DNA from: a bacterium
Lineage (GTDB): Bacteria; Bacillota; Clostridia; Oscillospirales; Acutalibacteraceae
Length of the DNA: 10,199 nucleotides
Assembly: GCA_020627425.1 (NCBI GenBank)
Contig: JAHKXX010000256.1
Location: 1 to 10,199, forward strand
Direction of reading: 5' to 3'
This document shows, piece by piece, positions 5,523 through 10,199 of this stretch. The translations under genes and the position numbers were made by a program. Position 1 is the stretch's first letter. Each line of letters starts with the position of its first letter. The notes under the pieces are model-generated. The model made no database searches, had not been told where the DNA came from, and worked only from the letters and a program-made list of their open reading frames with translations.

Positions 5523-5551
5523 ACTATACACGATTTTTTGGTTATTGTCAA
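5523..5551 (-). promoter_or_regulatory. SigA-type promoter of the cohesin-like gene
   Basis: On the minus strand TTGACA (5551-5546), a 17-base spacer and TATAGT (5528-5523) give a near-perfect promoter. It separates the wall-protein gene from the mnmA operon upstream. Confidence 0.75.
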
Positions 5552-5788
5552 TCCTTTTGTTACGAATTTGTAATGCAATACAAAAGTTCTCTATTTTGCA
5601 CAAATTTACCGGTTAACATTTTTTGGTATAAAAAAGATCCCGGGGCTTTTCTTAAAAATGATACAAACTGACCTGTTTATTTTTCATTAATTACTATTGT
5701 ATTATTTTTATTGCATTTTTTCAATATTTCAGATCATTTTTTTAAACATTTTTTGACCTGACATAAAACCAGAGAAATATAATGTATA
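5552..5788. other. AT-rich intergenic stretch between mnmA and the cohesin-like gene
   Basis: No gene is seen. A short element around CCCGGG with flanking AAAAG and CTTTT (about 5633-5651) is the only GC-rich island and could be a poor terminator for mnmA, but its stem is weak. Otherwise only T- and A-runs are present. Confidence 0.5.
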
Positions 5789-6868
5789 CTATTTTTTACA
5801 GCATCTTCCCCCGCACAATAGCCTGTTTCCGCTGTAGCACACCACAGCCTGACCGAGTGTTATTGCCCTTTGCTTTTCTTTGAAGACTACTTTTATTTTA
5901 TCATCTTCAATTGGATACAGTATTGCCGGCTGCTCTGCCATATTGTAGCGAACCCGTGCACAGACTTCAATAGGCTCCTGCGGCTTTTCGATAGAAACCC
6001 AGTTGACATTATCCGCCACCGCTTCATATGAAAACAGATCCTCGTTTTTACCAAGAGTCACGGTATTATTTACTATATCCTTATCTATTACAAAGGCGCG
6101 TTCACCCAGAGCGATACCGAGTCCTCGGCGCTGACCTGTGGTATAGCGAATTATTCCCCTATGCGTACCCAGTTTGTTTCCATTCTTATCTATAAAATCT
6201 CCGTCAGGAAATCTTCTCCCCGTATAATTCTCTATAAAATCCGCATAATTTCCGTCGGGAATAAAACATATATCCTGACTCTCGGATTTTTGTGCATTTA
6301 CAAAGCCGTATTCCTCGGCAATCTGCCGTACCTGTGATTTAGTCATATTGCCCAGCGGAAAAATCGTATGCGACAGCTGATACTGTGACAGTCCGTACAG
6401 GACATAGCTCTGGTCTTTTTTCGGGTCTGCTCCCTTCTCTATATACCAGCGTCCGGTTTTTTTATCAAAGCCGCTCTGCACATAGTGTCCTGTTGCGATA
6501 AGATCGCTGCCGGCTGCCATGGCTTTTTCAAGAAGCAGATCAAACTTCAGACCACAGTTACAAAGTACACAAGGGTTTGGCGTAAATCCGTTGATATAAG
6601 CTTTATTAAAAGGCTCTATTACAAGGCTTTTAAAATCACTGCCAAATTCAAATACTGTATGCTCTATATTTAGCTTTTCTGCTACCGCCTTTGCGTCTGC
6701 AATACTTTCATCAGAGCAGCTGCTTTTATTTTTGTCAAGCTTCAGATCCTCATCAGTAAACAAATGCATAGTTGCTCCCGAAACTATATAGTCATTCATC
6801 AGTACTGCAGCTGCTACAGAGCTGTCTACTCCGCCGCTCATAGCGACGGTAACTCTTTTTCTATCCAT
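5789..6868 (-). CDS. mnmA: tRNA-specific 2-thiouridylase MnmA
   Basis: A 359-residue cytoplasmic enzyme that puts sulphur on C2 of wobble U34 in tRNAs for Lys, Glu and Gln, using ATP and a persulfide from a cysteine desulfurase. The PP-loop SGGVDSS is at 11-17. The two catalytic cysteines are Cys100 in FTPNPCVLCN and Cys201 in SESQDICFIPDGNY, matching Cys102 and Cys199 of E. coli. ATGHY (125-129) and TTGQRRGLGIALG are further family blocks, and the length is normal. The frame extends to a TTG at 6880, but the ATG at 6868, one base after the previous stop and 6 bases after GGTGA, fits better. It is the last gene of the operon. The C-terminus (LLCGGRCCKK) is unusually rich in Cys and Lys. Confidence 0.97.
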   Translation of the reverse strand: MDRKRVTVAMSGGVDSSVAAAVLMNDYIVSGATMHLFTDEDLKLDKNKSSCSDESIADAKAVAEKLNIEHTVFEFGSDFKSLVIEPFNKAYINGFTPNPCVLCNCGLKFDLLLEKAMAAGSDLIATGHYVQSGFDKKTGRWYIEKGADPKKDQSYVLYGLSQYQLSHTIFPLGNMTKSQVRQIAEEYGFVNAQKSESQDICFIPDGNYADFIENYTGRRFPDGDFIDKNGNKLGTHRGIIRYTTGQRRGLGIALGERAFVIDKDIVNNTVTLGKNEDLFSYEAVADNVNWVSIEKPQEPIEVCARVRYNMAEQPAILYPIEDDKIKVVFKEKQRAITLGQAVVCYSGNRLLCGGRCCKK

Positions 6869-6869
6869 A

Positions 6870-7403
6870 TCATTCACCAAATATTTCTTTTCCGTGTTTA
6901 TTGATTATTGTATACAGCGGCAGCGTTGCTCCGCTGTGCATACCGTCCTCTATTTCAAAATATCTTTCATTATAAAACATTGATCGTGTATAGTGATGTG
7001 TGGTAACTGTCTCGTCTCTTAGTCCGACTATAGTTGAAGTCAATTCCTTTTTTGTCATTGACAATTTTGAAAACATTTCCGTGAACTGTCTGTCTGCTCC
7101 TTCAACTGAGTAACCGAGCAACGGCAAAGTATAGAAAGGCACCAGACAGGGATTAACAAGCAAAAGACGACACTGTTTTTCTGCGCTGAGTACGGCTGCA
7201 AAAAAGCCTCCGAGGCTGGTACCGACTATAGCACTGCAACCGTTTTTATCGTACTCGTCCCTTAAATGTGAAAGCATTTCAATGGGCAAAGCACTGTCAT
7301 AGTCAAGCGGCATCGTATGTACGTCGTATCCGTTTTTTAAAACTCCGAAATACGCGGCGTTTTGAGGATCTCCCCTATAGCCGTGGATATTCAGTATTAT
7401 CAT
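6870..7403 (-). CDS. YqiA-type alpha/beta hydrolase (putative esterase)
   Basis: A 177-residue small alpha/beta hydrolase of the YqiA/YcfP (UPF0227) type. MIILNIHGYRG at the start gives the oxyanion-hole HG; GTSLGG (61-66) is the nucleophile elbow with Ser63; Asp130 in VGLRDETV and His156 in EDGMHSG complete a plausible Ser-Asp-His triad. No signal peptide is seen, so it should act in the cytoplasm. E. coli YqiA cleaves short acyl esters in vitro, but the natural substrate is unknown, so no gene symbol is given. AAAGGA just upstream of the ATG is a good SD site and lies close to the CBS gene stop 12 bases away. Tight packing between the CBS and mnmA genes points to one transcript. Confidence 0.85.
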   Translation of the reverse strand: MIILNIHGYRGDPQNAAYFGVLKNGYDVHTMPLDYDSALPIEMLSHLRDEYDKNGCSAIVGTSLGGFFAAVLSAEKQCRLLLVNPCLVPFYTLPLLGYSVEGADRQFTEMFSKLSMTKKELTSTIVGLRDETVTTHHYTRSMFYNERYFEIEDGMHSGATLPLYTIINKHGKEIFGE

Positions 7404-7415
7404 TGTCCTTTACCT

Positions 7416-8117
7416 CTATATATTAATAACATCAACAGGCGTCAACATCCCGAGGATCCTGCCGCCGATAGAGCCGTTATCGGTTATGAACACTGCCGCC
7501 AGTCTCTTTCCCCGCTGGAGCTTTTTTTCAAACTCGGTCCTTACTGTAAACAGAGTGGTATCCGGGGGCATAAACTTAAACTTTTCTGTTTCGTGTTTAT
7601 CGGGAGGAAGGATCTCGCTGAAATCGGCAATAAGCATATCCTCGTTGATCTCGGCAAGTCCGTTGCTGAGAGCATAGGTGAAAATTGTACTTATACTGAA
7701 AATTCCCACAAATTCGCCGTTATCAATTACGGGAACGTGTGAAAAGCCCAGTCTCTGCATTTTTCGCATAACAGTTTTTGCCCTTTGATTGGAGCCGGTT
7801 TTCAGTATGTCCTCAAAGCTTACGGCATAGTTTATGGCAAGAGGAGGACGTTTTATGTAATCAATCGTACTATTCAAAAACTCTATCATAGAGTCAGACG
7901 GCTCGATTATTCTCTCGCCGTCAAATTCGGCATGATGAGTCAGAAGGTTTCTTATCTCTCTGCAAAGATTAAGCCTGTCCTTGTAGTCCTTGCCCTCCTT
8001 ATCATTTATAAAACGGACTATGGGACTGCCGAAAGCCTTTACATCCATATCGTATTTTTTGCTTAGCTCCTCTTCAAGTATCCTGTATGAATTCAAAAAT
8101 CTGTCGGCATTGCTCAT
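7416..8117 (-). CDS. CBS-pair protein with a possible HEPN-like N-terminal domain
   Basis: A 233-residue cytoplasmic protein. The C-terminal two thirds (about 98-233) are a pair of CBS domains: VMRKMQRLGFSHVPVIDNGEFVGIFS (116-141) and, for the second, PDTTLFTV...RLAAVFITDNGSIGGRILGMLTPVDVI. CBS pairs bind adenosyl ligands such as AMP, ATP or c-di-AMP and control an attached or partner domain. The first 90 residues are helical and include LCREIRNLLTHHAEF, which has the R-N-x3-H pattern (Arg56, Asn57, His61) seen in HEPN RNases and also in non-catalytic HEPN proteins. The combination suggests a ligand-controlled RNA-acting or protein-binding module, but the HEPN assignment is only by motif. It lies 36 bases after the ABC-F gene and 12 before the hydrolase gene, so it is part of the operon. 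Confidence 0.8.
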   Translation of the reverse strand: MSNADRFLNSYRILEEELSKKYDMDVKAFGSPIVRFINDKEGKDYKDRLNLCREIRNLLTHHAEFDGERIIEPSDSMIEFLNSTIDYIKRPPLAINYAVSFEDILKTGSNQRAKTVMRKMQRLGFSHVPVIDNGEFVGIFSISTIFTYALSNGLAEINEDMLIADFSEILPPDKHETEKFKFMPPDTTLFTVRTEFEKKLQRGKRLAAVFITDNGSIGGRILGMLTPVDVINI

Positions 8118-8153
8118 AGCCTTTCACTCCCTTAACAATGAACTAATTAAAGC

Positions 8154-9758
8154 TCATTCTGTTGTCAGCATATTTTCTGCAAGGTATTCATCATAGCTTT
8201 CTGTTACGTCCTTGATTCCGTTCTTCTCGAGGACTATTATACGATTTGCTACTGTCTGTATGAATTCGTGGTCGTGCGAGGTAAACAGAACTACGCCCTT
8301 AAATGCTGTCAGTCCCTTGTTAACGGCTGTTATTGACTCAAGGTCAAGATGGTTTGTGGGCTGATCAAGTACAAGACAGTTAGCACCGAACATCATCATA
8401 CGGGACAGCATACACCTTACCTTTTCACCACCGGAGAGAACCTTTACAGGCTTGAATACGTCGTCGCCGGAGAACAGCATTCTGCCGAGGAAGCCGCGAA
8501 GATATGTATCGGTACTGTCGTTTCCGGTAACATACTGACGCAGCCAGTCAATAATGCTCATATCGTTTCCTTCAAAGAATTTGGTGTTATCCTTTGGGAA
8601 ATATGACTGCGAGGTACTTATGCCCCATTTATATTCACCTCTGTCCGGCTCGGCATTTCCGGTAAGTATGTCGAAGAGTGCTGTTACAGCTATCTCGTTA
8701 TCACTTATAAATGCCACCTTGTCGGTGCGCTCTATACGAAAGGATAGATCATCAAGGACCTTTTCACCGTCAATTGTTTTAGTCAGTCCCTCTACTGTCA
8801 GAACCTCTTTGCCAAGCTCTCGATCCATATTAAAGCCTACAAACGGATAACGGCGGCTGGACGCAGGCATTTCCTCTACGGTAAGCTTATCAAGCAGCTT
8901 TCGTCTTGAGGTAGCCTGCTTTGATTTGGACTTGTTTGCGGAAAACCGCTGTATAAAGGTCTGAAGCTCCTTGATTTTTTCCTCTGTTTTCTTATTCTGC
9001 TGCTTTATCATAGCCTGCATAAGCTGAGAGGACTCATACCAGAACTCATAGTTGCCGACATACATTTTTATCTTATTGTAGTCAATATCTACCATCTGAG
9101 TACATACCGTATTCAGGAAGTGTCTGTCGTGCGATACAACAATAACAGTACCCTGATAATCAAGAATAAAATCCTCCAGCCACGATATTGCCCTTATATC
9201 AAGGTTATTTGTAGGCTCATCAAGAAGTATGATATCCGGATCACCAAACAGTGCCTGTGCAAGAAGAACCTTTACCTTCTCATTTCCGGTCAGGGTTTTC
9301 ATCTGTGAGTAAAGAATATCATCAGTAAGTCCCAGACCCTGAATAAGCTTTGAAGCGTTGCTCTCTGCTTCCCAACCGTCAAGCTCGGCAAATTCTGCCT
9401 CAAGCTCTGACGCTCTGAGTCCGTCCTCCTCGGAAAAGTCCTCCTTCATATATATGGCGTCCTTTTCCTTCATTATATCGTACAGCTTTTTATTGCCGTA
9501 AATTACCGTATCAAGAACAGTATACTCATCAAAAGCAAAATGATCCTGTTTGAGTACGGACATTCTGTTATGTTCGGATACAATGACCTCACCCTTTGTA
9601 GGCTCAAGCTCTCCTGAGATAACCTTTAGAAATGTAGATTTACCGGCGCCGTTTGCTCCTATAATACCGTAGCAGTTATTCTCGGTAAATTTTAGATTGA
9701 CATCGGAAAAAAGCGGAACTCCGCTGAAATTTATTGACACGTTGCTGACTGTTATCAT
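8154..9758 (-). CDS. ABC-F family ATPase, YbiT/YkpA-like, with degenerate second site
   Basis: A 534-residue cytoplasmic protein with two ABC ATPase domains and no membrane segment; ABC-F proteins bind the ribosomal E site and help stalled or starved ribosomes. Domain 1 has Walker A GANGAGKST (34-42), an altered signature LTGNEK (156-161) and Walker B IILLDEPTNNLD with Glu181, then SHDRHFL. The P-site linker (about 240-300) is coiled and basic (KQQNKKTEEKIKEL, SKSKQATSRRK). Domain 2 has a normal signature LSGGEK (441-446) but a Walker A reduced to ISDNEIAVTAL (351-361) without the Lys, and CLVLDQPTNHLD with Gln466 where Glu is usual. The domain layout resembles YbiT/YkpA rather than the antibiotic-resistance types. 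GGAGAG upstream of the ATG is the SD site. The gene lies between trmL and the CBS gene. Confidence 0.92.
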   Translation of the reverse strand: MITVSNVSINFSGVPLFSDVNLKFTENNCYGIIGANGAGKSTFLKVISGELEPTKGEVIVSEHNRMSVLKQDHFAFDEYTVLDTVIYGNKKLYDIMKEKDAIYMKEDFSEEDGLRASELEAEFAELDGWEAESNASKLIQGLGLTDDILYSQMKTLTGNEKVKVLLAQALFGDPDIILLDEPTNNLDIRAISWLEDFILDYQGTVIVVSHDRHFLNTVCTQMVDIDYNKIKMYVGNYEFWYESSQLMQAMIKQQNKKTEEKIKELQTFIQRFSANKSKSKQATSRRKLLDKLTVEEMPASSRRYPFVGFNMDRELGKEVLTVEGLTKTIDGEKVLDDLSFRIERTDKVAFISDNEIAVTALFDILTGNAEPDRGEYKWGISTSQSYFPKDNTKFFEGNDMSIIDWLRQYVTGNDSTDTYLRGFLGRMLFSGDDVFKPVKVLSGGEKVRCMLSRMMMFGANCLVLDQPTNHLDLESITAVNKGLTAFKGVVLFTSHDHEFIQTVANRIIVLEKNGIKDVTESYDEYLAENMLTTE

Positions 9759-9777
9759 TTAAAACTCTCTCCTGTAT

Positions 9778-10199
9778 TTACCATTTGTATTCCCTTAGTT
9801 TGCCGTGTGTAAGAAGCTTTGGATAATCCCACTGCCGCAGCACCTCATAGGCAGCTATAGCGACGGAGTTTGACAGATTAAGACTTCTTGCTTCGTCTAT
9901 CATAGGTATCCTTACCGTTGTTTTCGGATTATCATAAAGCAGCTTTTCCGGAAGTCCCTTTGTTTCCTTGCCGAAAACTATGTAGCAATTATCCGGATAT
10001 TCTATATCTGTATGCTTTTGAGGAGCCTTTGTAGAAAAATAGTAAAACCTGCCGTCAGGATTTTTACTGAAAAAATCATCAAGTCCCTCGTAATATGTTA
10101 TATCCAGCAGATACCAGTAATCCAGTCCTGCTCTTTTTAATTTTTTATCGTCTATAGCAAAGCCCATAGGCTTTACTATATGCAGTCTTGCCCCCGTAG
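9778..10199 (-). CDS. trmL: tRNA (cytidine/uridine-34-2'-O)-methyltransferase TrmL, 5' end off the window
   Basis: The visible 139 residues are the C-terminal part of a SPOUT methyltransferase that 2'-O-methylates the wobble base of leucine tRNAs using S-adenosylmethionine. The frame is open to the window edge and reads TGARLHIVKPMGFAIDDKKL, matching the family block NTGxxLHLxxPLGFxxxDKxL, so the internal Met at 10167 is not the start; roughly 20-25 residues (usually MNIVLVEPEIPxNTGN) are missing. The cofactor-binding knot is clear: CYIVFGKETKGLPEKLL and VRIPMIDEARSLNLSNSVAIAAYEVLRQ. It ends 19 bases before the ABC-F gene, whose SD site lies in that gap. With mnmA at the other end, the operon opens and closes with tRNA wobble-base modification genes. 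Confidence 0.94.
   Translation of the reverse strand, partial: TGARLHIVKPMGFAIDDKKLKRAGLDYWYLLDITYYEGLDDFFSKNPDGRFYYFSTKAPQKHTDIEYPDNCYIVFGKETKGLPEKLLYDNPKTTVRIPMIDEARSLNLSNSVAIAAYEVLRQWDYPKLLTHGKLREYKW

Noticed and set aside
5753..5783. Plus-strand TTGACC and TATAAT as a promoter
   Set aside because: The 19-base spacer is long and no plus-strand gene follows; mnmA lies on the opposite strand.
7362..8850. Several plus-strand frames of 60 to 130 codons opposite the CBS, hydrolase and ABC-F genes
   Set aside because: They are antisense shadows of well-supported genes and have no homology pattern or SD support.
1..10199. tRNA, rRNA or CRISPR array
   Set aside because: No cloverleaf with a T-loop consensus, no rRNA blocks and no spacer-repeat arrays were seen on either strand.

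Overview
The window reads as the chromosome of a spore-forming, Gram-positive gut or rumen Firmicute, most like Ruminococcus and relatives (Oscillospiraceae). The clues are a type I dockerin protein beside a cohesin-like wall protein, the tail of an alpha/beta-type small acid-soluble spore protein (SASP), clean SD sites and SigA-type promoters, and low-to-moderate GC. The genus is an inference from gene content only.

Region 1 (1 to about 2929, plus strand) is the right-hand part of an integrated mobile element whose left end lies outside the window. It holds a gene-free stretch with nested inverted repeats (1-357), an orphan MazF/PemK-type toxin started by TTG, a 46-residue membrane peptide of DUF3789 type overlapping it by ATGA, a 59-residue TnpW-like protein, a near-consensus promoter and a 556-residue large serine recombinase of the TnpX/TndX class. 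Beyond the recombinase lie repeats typical of an attachment site.

Region 2 (2928-3130) is the junction. Straight after the repeats the sequence encodes EVGVNLKQGYNGDLTSRQAG and the rest of a canonical SASP C-terminus, then a stop and a strong terminator. The SASP start and N-terminal half are missing. The element therefore appears to have integrated inside a SASP gene, with a GA dinucleotide at the inferred crossover, as known for TnpX and TndX. This is the most interesting point in the window: the spore gene is either disabled or could be restored when the element excises, as with skin-type elements.

Region 3 (3145-5551, minus strand) holds two separately promoted secreted proteins: a small protein with a helical N-terminal part and a C-terminal type I dockerin, and a wall protein with two cohesin-like modules, a Ser/Glu/Gln-rich repeat linker and a sortase-like tail. 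Each has its own promoter and terminator. They are a candidate cohesin-dockerin surface pair, as in cellulosomes or amylosomes, but binding between them is not shown by the sequence.

Region 4 (5789 to the right edge, minus strand) is a tightly packed chromosomal operon read trmL (5' end off the window), ABC-F ATPase, CBS-pair protein with a possible HEPN-like N-terminus, alpha/beta hydrolase of YqiA type, mnmA. Its theme is tRNA wobble modification and translation. Two details stand out: an ABC-F protein whose second ATPase site is degenerate, and an RX4H motif in front of the CBS pair.
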